Origin: Catonia carolina
Taxonomy: Eukaryota; Arthropoda; Insecta; Hemiptera; Achilidae
Reading direction: 5' to 3'
NCBI GenBank assembly: GCA_035578175.1
Contig: JAQMRL010000001.1
Coordinates: 432,091,545 to 432,155,544 of the forward strand
Length of the DNA stretch: 64,000 bases
Shown here: piece by piece, positions 33,936 to 45,370 of the stretch
Layout: every line of letters starts with the position of its first letter
How positions within the stretch are numbered: position 1 is the stretch's first letter
The notes under the pieces: generated by a model
The model's database searches: none
Told to the model about the DNA's origin: nothing
What the model saw: only the letters and a program-made list of their open reading frames with translations
Made by a program: the position numbers and the translations under genes

Positions 33936-34890
33936 AAATTGTATCGTATGTTATAATGCACTTAAAATTAAACCATTGATGTGTATGTAAATTAATAAAC
34001 TAACTTTACTAAAATGGTTAAGTTAAAGTGGATTTAATAACTTCAGTAAACACAATTCAGATATGAATTTCATCAACGTTTTCTACAAATAATACAATAA
34101 TAATAATAATATTAATAATAATAGCCATTCCTCTTCAGAAAACAATTTCGAGGCAATCAAGTTAGGAATGAAATTCAAACAGGTAGAGCACTGCAGTAGG
34201 GTTTATGACGGTTGGGTTTTAGTTGAGTTGTTCAATCTGACGGTCGAGTTGGATAAAATGGTTCAATACTTCGGTTAAAACTAGGACGGAGCTCATAGTG
34301 ATATTAGGATAATATCCATAGTAAATAGTTTAACGATATTATGGTACGTACTAAATAGTATCACCTGTAATCTTTATAGTAGAAGTTGGGTTAGGATCTT
34401 CTACTAGTAGTTATTACCACTAGTAGTAGTAAAAGCAGCAGAGGTGCGACTGTGAACGTACTCTAGCGAGATACATGTTTAGGGAAATCCCTGGTGTGAC
34501 GTCATACCACCTCGTACCTCTCATTACCAGCAACTCCATTTTATATGAATATGTAAGACCGGACTGTTAATACCATTCCTCTCTCCTATCCCTTCCTTTT
34601 AAATTACATCAACAATTCGCACAAGCTTTATCCATCCTTCTCACTCAACGTTTCCTTCATCTCGCTTCACTAAGCTGCTTGCTTCTTTATTGTCAGTTCG
34701 ACCTAGAACCTAAAACCTAACCTTTGACATAATAATGTTCCCTATATGGACCACTCCATCCATTATTATGCTAAAATAACTTTTGTAAATTAATCCGTAA
34801 AACATAAATTGAATTATAAATCATTCTAGAGCTAAAATTTATCTGTAATTATTTTATTAAACATTATTTTTCCTTTGTTCACACCACTTC
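33936..34890. other. AT-rich spacer
   Basis: No gene recognised. An (AAT)n tract lies near 34090-34125 and a (TAG)n-like tract near 34400-34435. Confidence 0.4.
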
Positions 34891-34943
34891 ATATTTATGA
34901 TATATAATGAACAGCCAAAACAAAACACTAATTAAATATAATA
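34891..34943. repeat. Inverted repeat arm, left
   Basis: GATATATAATGAACAGCCAA and flanking bases are the reverse complement of 36336-36385, with one 2-bp difference over about 50 bp. The pair encloses about 1.4 kb that includes a LINE relic. Confidence 0.8.
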
Positions 34944-35274
34944 CACACCTACCTCAAAGTCTTCAATAAAATATTCAGGTATCTACCAACATTATATAAT
35001 AAGAAATCATATGACAAACATAATTGTCAGGGCTTATATATAAAATCAGTTGTAGTAACTGTAAGTTTTGTTACATCGAAAAAACTAATAGATCGTTTAA
35101 AAAACGATTTTCTGAGCATTAAGCTGCTTTTTTTTTAAAAGGAATGTAAAAATTTCTAATGTGGCAGAACATCTGCTAACGAAAGGGCATAAAATAACCA
35201 GCCACGAAAATAATTTTGAAATATGTTTCGATAGTAACAAATTATGACTGCTGGAAAAATATTATATTTTTTTT

Positions 35275-35885
35275 TGTCATCAGTCTCTCGACTGGTTTGA
35301 TGCAGTTCTCCAACCTGTTCTATCTTGCGCAAGTCGTTTCATATCTACATACCTGTAACACCCTACATCTTTCGTAATTTGCTTTATATATTCTAATCTT
35401 TGCCTCCCTCTACAATGTACTCCCTCAATGTTACCCTCCATTAATGATAGCCCAATACCTTGATGTCTTAGGATATGCCCCACTAGCCTATCCCTTCTTT
35501 TGGTAAGATGCTTCCATATACTTCTTTTTTCATCCACTCGCCTAAGAACCTCTAAATTACTTATTTTGTCCACCCACCTAATCTTTAACATTTTCCTATA
35601 ACACCACATTTCAAAAGCTTCTATCCTCTTCCGTTCTACAGCCCCTATCACCCACGTTTCACTTCCGTATAATGCTACACTCCAAACATAATGTTTTAAG
35701 AAATTTTTCCTAATCTGTAAATCAATGTTTGTAGGCAGTAAGCTGTTTTTCATTTCAAAGGCTTTTCTAGCTTGAGCAATTCTACTCTTGATACCTATCA
35801 CTCGTGCTTCTACCATCCTTTGTTATTTTACTCCCTAGATAGCAGAATTCCCCAACTTCCTGTATGTTTTCGTTGCCTACTTTTA
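35275..35885 (-). pseudogene. LINE reverse transcriptase C-terminal fragment (RTE-like)
   Basis: Minus-strand 178-codon frame at 35280-35816 shows YGSETWVIGAVERKRIEAFE, WVDKISNLEVLRRV and RRDRLVGHILRHQG, all typical of the region after the RT domain. Upstream (35817-35885) another frame encodes NIQEVGEFCYLGSKITKDGR, the same protein shifted by a frameshift. The 3' end TTGATGACAAAAAAAAATA looks like a LINE tail. The copy is 5' truncated and frameshifted. Confidence 0.85.
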
Positions 35886-36030
35886 AATTATTATATTATA
35901 TTAATATAATAATATATATAATATAATATATTATATATTATATTAATTATATTATATTAATATTATATTAATATTATATATAATATAATATAATAATAAA
36001 TATAATATTATATTATATTATATTATATTT
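35880..36030. repeat. AT-only low-complexity tract
   Basis: Long run of ATATTAT/TATAATA units with almost no G or C, prone to cruciform folding. Confidence 0.9.
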
Positions 36031-36335
36031 ATAAATTTAAAAATAAAAAGGAAAATGTAATGAACAACCAGACAGACTTTGATAACGACAAATTATTTCA
36101 AATTGTTACAAAGTTGCGATAAGAAATAAAACTAGGAACAAAATGATAATATCGTCATTCGGCCGAATAACCGCACGCGGCATGGTTGGTGCAATAGTAA
36201 GTAATTGACGTGCTCTTCGACCATATTTGTTTTAAATGGTATTATGTGTTTAGTGTTTAGTATAATAATTCCTGAGGATGTCTCCGAGAGAGACGAAAGA
36301 TCTCGAATGAATGTAGCCTAATACTCTGAGATGAG

Positions 36336-36385
36336 TGTTATATTTAATTAGTTTTGTTTTGGCTGTTCATTATATATCATATATG
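36336..36385. repeat. Inverted repeat arm, right
   Basis: Reverse complement partner of 34891-34943. Confidence 0.8.
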
Positions 36386-36518
36386 TTATCTGTAATTATA
36401 TTTCCGGTTTTATGTTATGTTGGCAAAGTGACGAACCTTGTAATCTATCTGAACTTTCGTTCCTCTATCACCAACTATCAATATACAGAGCAGAAGTATA
36501 GTCATGTGGGAGGACAAT

Positions 36519-38154
36519 AGGTCTATCTACTCTACCGTTCGTCAATCCCCTCTTGTCAACACAAACATATGATTGTGCGTACGTTAAAGTACAGTAGGCC
36601 TATTCTAGCTCATTTCCAAAAGGTACCATATCCAAAAAAATCAAATCCGGATTATTAGCCAATTTAACTTCATACACCTAGTACTTTTAATAACGTTTAA
36701 TATTTCAAGTCAAAACGTACCATATCGTCGTTTAAAATATATAGGTTTTCAACAATTATTTTCAAAAAGTACCATATCCTTTGAAACTTATTTTCAAAAA
36801 GTACCGTATCCTAACAACCAATCAGAATCCGCGCTGCTGACTGCGTCAGCTGTTATTTATTTAGTTTGGTAAAGAATGAGGTTATGTTGAATCTTTATCA
36901 CGGTTGTGTTTTGATTTTAACTTGGTTAATGAGTGTTTTTTAGCGTGTTAAATAATGTGTGGTTCAGATATATCTGATAAGTTTTGTGACGAACCTACTG
37001 TGTCTGAGTTTCCAAGAAAACGTAAGGTAATGAAAGAGAACTGGAAAAAGGTAAAGGCAAAAAGATATAAACATAATGCAAATGCAAGTAAAGTGCCAGT
37101 AATTTCGTGCAAACACGAGACTAAATTCTGTAATGCTGTCAATTTAACACAAGAATGCATAACAAAATTCCACAAAAATTACTGGACAAATGATAATGCA
37201 AGTACTCAAATAAGTTGTTTGTGTCGTTTTATTGACGTAGTTGAACCTGCAAGACATAGGCCTAACCAAAAATGTGTAAAGGGAGTTCCAAAAGGTGACA
37301 AAGACAGGGTTATCAAATATTTTGTACCTAATCAAACTTGTAAAGTGCCTGTGTGTAGGAACACTTTCTTAAGTATTTTAAATGTCGGAAGACAGGAAGT
37401 CGAAAATGCAGCTAAATATAAGCGAGAAGGGATTGTTGTTAAAGAAAATCGTGGTGGAGACAGAAGTATGAATCGTGTCAGCATTCAATTTTGAAAAGGG
37501 GCATAAGTTATAGGAATAATGTACATGTCAAACAGAAAGGGTGTACAAGTCATGTTAAAACTGAAAAAGTTAATGATGTAACTAAATTATTAAAAGTGAT
37601 TGGTTATAATATGGAAGTAATGAATTGTTATAAAGATATTAATGACATTACAGGTAACAATGATAATAGTGATGTAGATATTGTAGATGATGAGTAATGG
37701 AACAAAACAATAAAAAAAAAACAAATTTTCTAACGTGTTATCATTTTAATACCTTATTTCATACTCAATAAAGTGTTGAATTAAGTAGGTAGGTAATGCA
37801 GAAATGTCAGTTGTGACTTGGCTAACAAAAGTTACCATATCCAGATTTTTTGTCAAAAGGTACCATATCCAAAATTATAACTTTTTTCTCCTTTTCTGAA
37901 AATAGGAGATTTTGCAGATAATATAAAAAAACATTCCATAAACTAACCTTTCAATGATAACATAGTTACTTTTACAATACGTACACATTAACTTGAGAAA
38001 AACAAAAAAATTAGTTCCTGAAAAATTTACAATATGTGATATGGTACTTTTTGGAAACAAGCTCCTCTAGGTCTATCTACTCTAGCGTTCGTCAACCCCC
38101 TCTTGTCAACACAAACACGTGATTGTGCCTACGTTAAAGTACAGTATGTCTATT
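36519..38154 (+). mobile_element. Unclassified element with 86-bp direct repeats, 26-bp inverted repeats and one ORF
   Basis: The outer 86-bp direct repeats (36519-36604 and 38069-38154) differ at about seven positions without indels. Just inside are inverted repeats of about 26 bp (36607-36632 and 38038-38063, core TTTCCAAAArGTACCATATC). The motif rGTACCATATCC recurs inside both ends at about 36714, 36768, 36799, 37831 and 37858, as expected for transposase-binding sites. The interior carries the ORF at 36955-37697. This looks like a DNA transposon copy; the outer direct repeats are unexplained. Confidence 0.6.
36955..37697 (+). pseudogene. Uncharacterised insect transposon-associated protein, internally deleted
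   Basis: The 179-codon frame (36955-37494) begins MCGSDISDKFCDEPT. It has a basic KRKVMKENWKKVKAKRYK segment, an array of Cys/His residues (SCKHETKFCNAV..., ISCLCRF) and a CKVPVCRNTFLSILNVGRQE segment. From memory this order (basic KWKKN-like start, Cys-rich module, VCKxxFLxxL, RRGxH) matches the N-terminus of a family of uncharacterised, often multicopy insect proteins. After the stop, another frame (37491-37697) gives SYRNNVHVKQKG, DVTKLLKVI and an acidic end, resembling that family's C-terminus. The central catalytic-looking region would be missing. A poly(A)-like run follows. Function unknown. Confidence 0.5.
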
Positions 38155-38210
38155 ATTGGTTAGTGATTTATAATGCAGTATTTCGTAGAAATACCGTGAC
38201 AGTACTTTTT

Positions 38211-38341
38211 ACTTTCTCTTGCCTATATGAATATATAGGAAGGAAAGTATTGTTTTCATGTCGATTTTTTGAAATCGAGTTTTCACCGGATCTATACGTT
38301 TTCAGACCCCCTGAACCCAAAAAACATGTTTTTAGCGATTG

Positions 38342-38387
<46 letters not shown>

Positions 38388-39175
38388 AAAATATCTCAAG
38401 AACGGAACATTGTACGAACTTGAAACTTGAAACTTAAGTTACATACCACTACCGGACCCGACACGAACATTTTCATCAAAATCGGTCAACCGGAAGTAGT
38501 AGTTTATTCGTGTAATTTTTCACTTTTTTGCGATTTTCTCAAAAACTAGTCCTACGATTTTTTTTAAAAAATCGACTGGTTTACTCAATTTTTTATTCTC
38601 TACAAGATCGGGTAGGCGCCATGTTTGCTGAAATTCTGGGTGAGGCTGTTTTCACGTAAAAACATTGTTTTTTTAAGATAACGGTTTTAATATGCAATTT
38701 AGACCAAAACTTTATATAATAAAAGTTGTAGAGAGTTTAAAATTCTACAACTTTTATTTCAAACATTTTTTTGTATAAAGCTTAGTTTAGCAGTAATTAG
38801 CGATTTTCTGTTTTTTTCTCACGAAAACGTGTGAAAAATCGATTTTTTTAAGATTTCGCCCTTAGAATGCATTTTACGACAAAAGTGTATATAATAAATG
38901 TTATAGGAAATAAAAAGATTTACAATTTTTATTTAAAGTATTTTTCTCTACAGAGTCTAGTTTAGCGTGAAAGAGTGATTTTCGGTATTTTTAAGCCAAA
39001 CTGAGTTCGATTTTCATTTTGCCTCTTTCACTCATGATTAAAATTAGGTTATGTTTATTGAGGTTAGTTTTTTGTTTATTTCTAATGTTTTATTAGGCTA
39101 CTATTGTTAGGTTTATTGTTAATTATTTGCATTGGCAAGAGAAAGTCATGTGAGTGTTTTACACCAGAGTTTTTA
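38211..39175 (+). mobile_element. HEL element, copy 4
   Basis: Same termini as copies 2 and 3, with a pure (TG)n core at about 38344-38386. The 3' hairpin is partly degraded (GTGAGTGTTTTACAC). The 106-codon plus and 73-codon minus frames across the TG tract (VCVCV, HTHTH) are artefacts. Confidence 0.8.
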
Positions 39176-39490
39176 ATTTATTTTTCTTTCTTTTCCACTA
39201 TTTCAATTTTATTTTCATTCTTCTATTTCAATCTTATTTCAATTTAACGAAAACATTTTAACATTTTGTGACGTGAAAATTTCATAGCCAAATATTTTTA
39301 CAATAATACAATCTTAGTTGTGGCTCTTTCAGGTGCATGAATGGGATTTCTTTCCTAATTTCATTTTTAGAGAGCCTCTCAGAAAACTGCAACACGTTTA
39401 AAATTATGTTTTGCTTCGACCCCTCGTATCAGGACTTCGGTACGTCATCATAAAAATAAAATTGAAAGTAAGAAACACTTTGAATTAATC
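39176..39490. other. Spacer
   Basis: T-rich, no gene recognised. Confidence 0.4.
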
Positions 39491-39506
39491 AAGTTATAAA
39501 TAATTG

Positions 39507-39672
39507 CCGGCCGCATTGGCGTAGTTGGTAACGTGCTCGCCTCTCATCATGCGGTCTTGGGTTCGAATTCCATTTAGGCACGGCATATTTTCATACGTTA
39601 CAAAACATCATTTCATCCTTCACCGTCTGCATTAGCAGTAATTGCAGAACAGTCGGACGTTAAACAAAAAAA
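39507..39672 (+). mobile_element. SINE-A (tRNA-derived), complete copy with 16-bp target duplication
   Basis: CCGGCCGCATTGGCGTAGTT (A box), GGGTTCGAATTCC (B box), the CGTCTGCATTAGCAGTAATT body, and TTAAACA plus an A run. AAGTTATAAATAATTG flanks it at 39491-39506 and 39673-39688 without a mismatch, so this is a recent insertion. Confidence 0.93.
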
Positions 39673-39777
39673 AAGTTATAAATAATTGGATAAACTCCTC
39701 TCCACCAATGAACAACTATAAATTAAATAAAAACCAAAATTAAGTATTTATGAATTTAAAGTGGTGAATGAATAACA

Positions 39778-40280
39778 AACGGTTTCGGTCTTTTCTGTTA
39801 TTCCTTGCCTCCCCCCGCATCATTTTTCACATTTTTTTAATATTTCGTATGTAGGAATTCTAATAGTATTTTTAACGACAAAAACGGGAAAAATATATTA
39901 AAAAATCATATATCAATATTTTTCAAGTTAATGTTAAAGTTTCTTTTTCTTTTTCAAGTTAATCTTAACCTATTTATAGAAATCTTTCGATTATTTAATC
40001 ATATTTAATGTAATTATGTTAAATTAATTTATTTAATGATGTCATATAGGCCTACTCAATGAGTTTATATTTCGTTATTACATACAGTAACAATATTGAG
40101 AAAAATCAATGTATTTAACCTACTTATATTTAAACTTAACTTGAAGAATATTGGTGTAGGATTTTTTTTTATATTTTTCCCATTTTATCATTAAAAATAC
40201 TGTAAGGTTGCATACGAAATAATTTAAAAATGTGAAAAATTGTGCGGGGGGGGAATAACAGAAAATACCCAACGGTTTCG
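39778..40280. mobile_element. Family F MITE with ~105-bp inverted repeats (MULE-like)
   Basis: The left arm (39788-39893) and the inverted right arm (40168-40270) share CTTTTCTGTTATTCC, CCCCCCGCA, TTTTTCACATTTTT and ATTTCGTATG. AACGGTTTCG at 39778-39787 and 40271-40280 is a probable 10-bp target duplication. Long inverted repeats with 9-10 bp duplications are typical of Mutator-like elements. No transposase is present. A third arm occurs at 47733-47845. Confidence 0.65.
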
Positions 40281-40299
40281 TTATTTCGTACGGTATAGA

Positions 40300-40849
40300 T
40301 CGTTTTATGGATATTTTTGCACCTACGTTTTGTTCAGTGAAGCCTAGAGCAAATTTTAGACCACTTGAAGTGAGTTTAGACATCTTTGGAAGTTCTTTTT
40401 GCGGTTCACATTCTCAGTATTCTTTCACTGTAGATTTTTCTCCTTTCTTCCGTTCACCTGGAATTCCGATCTTGCTCTTCACGGAAGCCCTTTAAATCCG
40501 TAATTAGTTGTCTGAGTTTGGTTCGATCCATAATGTTTTCTCGGTTTATTTTAGTTTTCTCAATATATTTCTGACTTCTTTAAATCACTTATCCGACACC
40601 TTAAGGTTTACAGTTTATGGCCTTAAAATTTTGTTTTGTCAACCGTTTGTCATCCATTCTATATTTAGGTACCCGTAGAATTTAAGTCTTCGTTTTCTAC
40701 TCGTTTCCATAAATCGTTCGTTTTCCTTGTACAGTTCTTCTCTACCTCGTGACCTACATTGTCCATCTTCTATCTTCGAACCCGCTATTCTGCTCGGGAC
40801 TTTTCTCTCAAATTTATCTGTTTCTCTTGCCCCAGTCTTCCCGGTAATT
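40300..40849 (-). pseudogene. Degraded LINE ORF C-terminal region
   Basis: Minus-strand translation across several frames gives REELYKENERFMETSRKRRLKFYGYL, NRMDDKRLTKQ, ENIMDRTKLRQLI and a basic TEERRK... end. This order is familiar from the C-terminal part of insect RTE-like LINE proteins. Many stops are present. The plus-strand 62-codon frame at 40307 is antisense noise. Confidence 0.6.
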
Positions 40850-41608
40850 TTAAGGGAAGACTGTACTTAGTATCCCGCTAATGTTAAATTTTCTATTTTT
40901 AAGTAGCTACATTTTTCATAGGATTGGTAAAAGATAGTGAAATTAAACTTTACACACCATAGGTGTCGGGTTTCTTCTCGAGCTACTGACATTTTTTCAA
41001 TTTAATCTTTGGACCATACCACTTTCTAAAAATATTACGAATAACATAAAATTTTTACAAATGGTTTTCTACGTTTTTGGCGTATTACTAATTTTTGGAG
41101 CACCTGAGAAAGTCATAAAAATTTCGGTATATGTGGGCATACAAGATAATTAACTGGTAAAAATTTCAGCCTGGTAGCTTTATTGGTTTCTGAGAAAAAT
41201 GTACCTAGTGTTAAAAAATCTAAATTTACGGGAAAACGCAAGAAACAAAAAGGCACAAATCAAAAACAAAATGTACAAAAACAAGTATATTTCTCATCAA
41301 AAGTTGTTGTTTAGAAAACTGAACAAACAGCTAAGAATGCAAAAAACAGTGGTGCAGATATTTTAAAAACTAAAATGCTCTTTGCACTAAAACGTGCAGT
41401 ATAAAATTGTGAAAAATATTCGTTCTTAGGAACATGATAATTTTTCTGTGTAAACTTGATAAAAACTTAATTTTTTCATAAAAAATTATTTCTTTGACGT
41501 AATTCAATGTTTTTTTTCTGGTAGATCTAGGCCTATACTATTGAAAAACATAAAAAACCAAAAATGGAAATTTTGAGTTAAAACCATCGTCGTGCCATCT
41601 CCTCTTAA
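40850..41608 (+). mobile_element. Family D MITE, copy 2
   Basis: Starts TTAAGGGAAGACTGTACTTA and ends GTGCCATCTCCTCTTAA. Full-length homologue of 19189-19926. Confidence 0.8.
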
Positions 41609-42639
41609 AAACTCAATCGCTTACAGACATACGATTATTACAGTACATGTATTATAATTTCTGATTTAGTTGTTTTTTTTTTATCGAGGGCTAAAACCTA
41701 TTTATCTACAAAATATTATTTTCAATTTTAATATAATAAATTCTCGATTCTTTTAACTAATTGATGGATACACTTGATTAAATTTCGAATAAAATGAAAT
41801 TGATATCTACTTTATTTTCTTACAATGAATTGATTTTGTTCGTCAAATGGAAAAAGTTTTCATTATCGTATTTGGCAAAGTAATAAACTTATTGGAATTG
41901 AGGCAGTCTTTCTTATTCAATAATAGATTTCTGATAATTACTTGGTTCAATCAATATTACATTTCTTTACTCTGTCATCAGTACCATAGAAGATTGAAGA
42001 AAGAACCACCACAATAGCTACAGCTGTATAAAGAAACATCTATAGAATTCATTTTTCAAAAAGTTTCTTTTTACAAACTTCCTGTTAGGTAAACTATTAT
42101 GTAAGTTTTAAAAAGTCACCATTTTAGACAGGGCTTATTCTCACTGTCAGCTTTATAATTACCTATGTCAGTATCAGTGGCGTTCGTGCTTTAATTCTTT
42201 CGCTTTTAAAGTAACAAATCTATATTAAATGAAATTCTTATTTTGTCAACACAATTTTTCAAAATGTCAAAAATATTTTTTTCACAGTATCTACAAAGTA
42301 AATACTTGTAGAGGTTGATTATGACTATTATATTAGAAAATTTAAAAACTAAAATTTTAAAAAACTAAAGAAAAATAATAGTTAAAGGATGTTTTAAAAC
42401 TATTTAATTTTTGTTAATTTGTTTTTTGGTATTTAAACTTAATAAAATTTTAAAAAGTTAAGAAGAATATTTATTGCTAGACACTGAAAATACGTTTTCT
42501 TTTTCATTAACAGAATTTTATCTGCGATCTGTTCTTTAAAGAAGCTGTTTTCATGCGCTAAACTAAATTTTAAAATTTCGTCTTTGACTGTTCAAACAGA
42601 TACATCGTTGTGTAAATGATGATTTGCATGTAGCAGGGC
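41609..42639. other. AT-rich spacer
   Basis: No gene or repeat family recognised. Confidence 0.4.
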
Positions 42640-42745
42640 GCAGCTGTTAGAGCTCGAAGGACTTTCGACTGAAGACACTGAATAATTTGAACTCGAGTTA
42701 CGCCTAATAACTGGGTACCGTAGATCCAAACCGGTTTGAATGTAG
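42640..42745 (-). pseudogene. Jockey-type LINE relic, minus strand
   Basis: Minus-strand translation contains PVWIYGTQLLGVTRVQIIQ and LQSKVLRALTAA, a diverged form of the PVWTYGIQLWG...LQRFQSKxLR segment after the Jockey RT domain. It is an inverted partner of 43068-43185. Confidence 0.55.
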
Positions 42746-43067
42746 TTTTTTGTACCAGAAATTTGTTTTTAAGTGATAATTTTTATTTTGGTCCGAATAG
42801 CCAATAGAATTGTTTGAATTGTAAATCAATATGTTTCCGTTCCTGCTGAAAAGTAAGTTAAACTAAAATTTTTCTACAATTTCATGTAAACATTGCTGAA
42901 CCAAATTAAAAGAATTACAGTATTTAAGTTACGGACAAAATCGGACTGAATTAGGCTATTATTTTTTCACCTAAAAGTGGTTACGTTCAGAAAAGAGGAT
43001 ACAGAATACTACGACTACTTTCATTATAACTTTAAAAAATAGCTTTAAATTTATAAAAACGTTTTCA
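42746..43067. other. Spacer between Jockey relics
   Basis: No gene recognised; AT-rich. Confidence 0.4.
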
Positions 43068-43185
43068 AACAAGTCTGGAGCTACGGTATCCAGTTATGAG
43101 GAGCACTCAGTAACTCAAACATCCAAATTAGTAAGAGTTTTCAGTCAAAGGTCTTCCGCAAAGCTATCAGCTGCGGTGATACATG
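43068..43185 (+). pseudogene. Jockey-type LINE relic, plus strand
   Basis: Plus-strand translation KQVWSYGIQL, then GALSNSNIQI and FQSKVFRKAIS, matches the same Jockey segment with a stop after IQL. Flanking sequence is too degraded to extend. Confidence 0.6.
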
Positions 43186-43574
43186 ACAAACAACCACATT
43201 CACCACAACCACATTCACAAAGACGTGGATATTAACATCTGTCCACAGGTGGAAACTACAAAGTGCTGAAATTAGGTTGTTGAAGTCTGTAGAGGGTTAT
43301 TCCAAACTGGGTAGACAATTAATCACAGCCATTTAGAAAGAAACTGGATATTATTTCAATGGTGAATGTAATTGGCAACTACAAAACTCAGTGTTTTGCG
43401 TACATTGAAAGGATTAGTGCAGATAGTATTTCCAAAGTAAGGGGAGACGAAATAAAGAAGTTCTCAGGAGAATAAAGAAAGACGTGGAGGTTATTTTCAC
43501 CATTAAAAGTAGGAAGCTCCATTATTTCGTACGTACCATACGAAATAATTCCCGATACTTTTTTGTTACAAGCC
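43186..43574. other. Possible continuation of LINE relic
   Basis: Some downstream coding echoes, but no motif clear enough to call. The 62-codon minus frame has no recognisable features. Confidence 0.3.
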
Positions 43575-43800
43575 ATTCTGAAGTGAAAAATATATGGAAA
43601 TCGTGGACCTGGCAGAAGAAGGGTGTCGTGGCTTCGAAATCCGAGAACTTGGTTTACAAAGTGAAAACAAAGTGAAAATTGCTATGATGGTCGCCAACAT
43701 TCGGAACGGATATGCATCTGAAGAAGAAGGAGAAGGAGAAGAAGAAGAAGAAGAAGAAGAAGAAGAAGAAGAAGAAACTTGGTTAGACCAGGGAAAAATA
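43575..43800 (+). pseudogene. LINE ORF C-terminal relic with (GAA)n tail
   Basis: Encodes GCRGFEIRELGLQSENKVKIAMMVANIRNGYAS, the C-terminus of an RTE-like LINE ORF. It runs into GAAGAAGAAGGAGAAGGAG and a long (GAA)n at 43724-43778. The apparent poly-Glu protein is this tail translated. Confidence 0.7.
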
Positions 43801-43824
43801 AAAGGACCAATAATTTTAGGAGTT

Positions 43825-43925
43825 GGATAGAGGAGGAGGAGGAGGAGGAGGAGGACGAAGAAAACAGAAAGAGAATTTTTCAAATTTTTATTTCTTTCTT
43901 CTTCTTCTTCTTCTTCTTCTCCTCC
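43825..43925. repeat. (GAG)n followed by (TTC)n microsatellites
   Basis: GAGGAGGAGG run at 43831-43858, then a TTCTTCTTCTTC run at about 43898-43920. Purine and pyrimidine runs of opposite polarity face each other, so the strand can fold back on itself. Confidence 0.85.
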
Positions 43926-45188
43926 TCATCATGGCTTAGGCATTTCTACCTGTTCTAGCACCCATTTCTTCGGCCTTCCAATATCACTGTTTCCTAATGG
44001 TTTGTAGCTACCTTCTTGGTAAACCAAGCAAGGCCTTTATGGCGTTCTATTTAAATTATCAACATTGAGCTAGGAATAATTTTACTTTTTCGTCAAATGA
44101 AAAAATGTATTTATTTAGCCTATTATTATTTTCTACCAACAATTTAATAAAGTAGACTAAACGATTATAGACCTCCAGGGTCCATTAGGGGTTAAAAATC
44201 GAATGATTTAATGAAATAAGTTCGTAAATACGTATCTGGATACTTTTATAGTATTTGTTATATTCTTACAATCTTTTCTGACTTATTGTAACAAGAACAT
44301 CGTATACTTTTAGAGTTATCATGAATGACATGGCTACTTATAAGATAGAATAGAACTGATGCTATCTTTCATGAAAATTATCATACATTTTTACGTACTG
44401 TACCAACTAAATGAAGTATGGATCCTTTGGGAATCTAGTGAAGCCATCTACAACTGTTTCATATCCCAGTAGTGAGCTCTGAAAAGTCTCAAACGGGAAT
44501 TTATTATCCCATTGAAACCAAAGGGAAAAGTATTGATATTTTCTTCATTTGTTTATTAAAAACAAAAACAGGAAATGTATTTTTGTGAAAGTGACAGTTT
44601 TTATTTTCAGAATTAGGTTAATATTTAAATACCTTTAATCTATAACTTGACGTAAGGTTATCTAATAAAAAATCACACAAAATATTAGAAATATATATTC
44701 AGAAAATAATCAGATAAACTCTCACGAACGTAAAATTCTGCTGTTTTTTGAATCGTAAAACGTTTTTTTTTTTTTGTTATTTTAGTTTCTAGGCTTTCGA
44801 GAATTGGAATAAGATTCTGACAGCAGAACTCGTTTTATTAGTAGGCTATACTAGTGACCCCCTCCGCGATCGTTACGCTTCACCGCAAACTAACTTAAAG
44901 TATTAATTTCTCACACAACCTTACACGTAGAAAGACAATTACGATAGTATAAATAAAACTAATTAGTAATGGAAAAATGAATATTATTGACATCAGTATA
45001 AATCACCAATGGAAGGAGAGAAATACGACCTGGAATTACTAAATATAGGCCTACTGTATAATGTGTTATGATAAAAAGTAGGGAAACTTTACTTTTTATA
45101 AAGTTAGCTTTGATAAGTAAGAGGCTTAATCTCTTACAAAAATATTGTCTAAGAAAAAATTTTCAACAGCCATGAAACGCGTCGTTTC
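43926..45188. other. AT-rich spacer
   Basis: No gene recognised. Confidence 0.4.
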
Positions 45189-45370
45189 ACACACGCGCGC
45201 GCGCACGCACACACACACACACACACACACCAAATAGTAAAACATGATTTTTCGGTTCAAGACACCTGAAAACGTGTATTTCCGGTGGAAACTCGATTTC
45301 GAAAAATCGACATGAGTACAATAACTTACGTTCCTTCCTATATTTTATATTGAGCAAGAGAAAGTAAAAA
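45189..45370 (-). mobile_element. HEL element, truncated minus-strand copy
   Basis: Minus strand begins ACTTTCTCTTGCTCAATATA at about 45365 and runs through the TTTTCGAAATCGAGTTTCCAC block to a (TG)n/(CG)n core at 45189-45230. The 3' part is missing. Confidence 0.75.

Noticed and set aside
38103..38423. Plus and minus frames with VCVCV/HTHTH runs
   Set aside because: Translation of the (TG)n core of a HEL element.
39507..39580. tRNA gene candidates here and at the other SINE heads
   Set aside because: A and B boxes are present, but each lies at the 5' end of a repeated element with a common body, A-rich tail and target duplications.
43566..43883. Poly-Glu and poly-Ser frames
   Set aside because: Translations of (GAA)n and (GAG)n tracts attached to a LINE relic.
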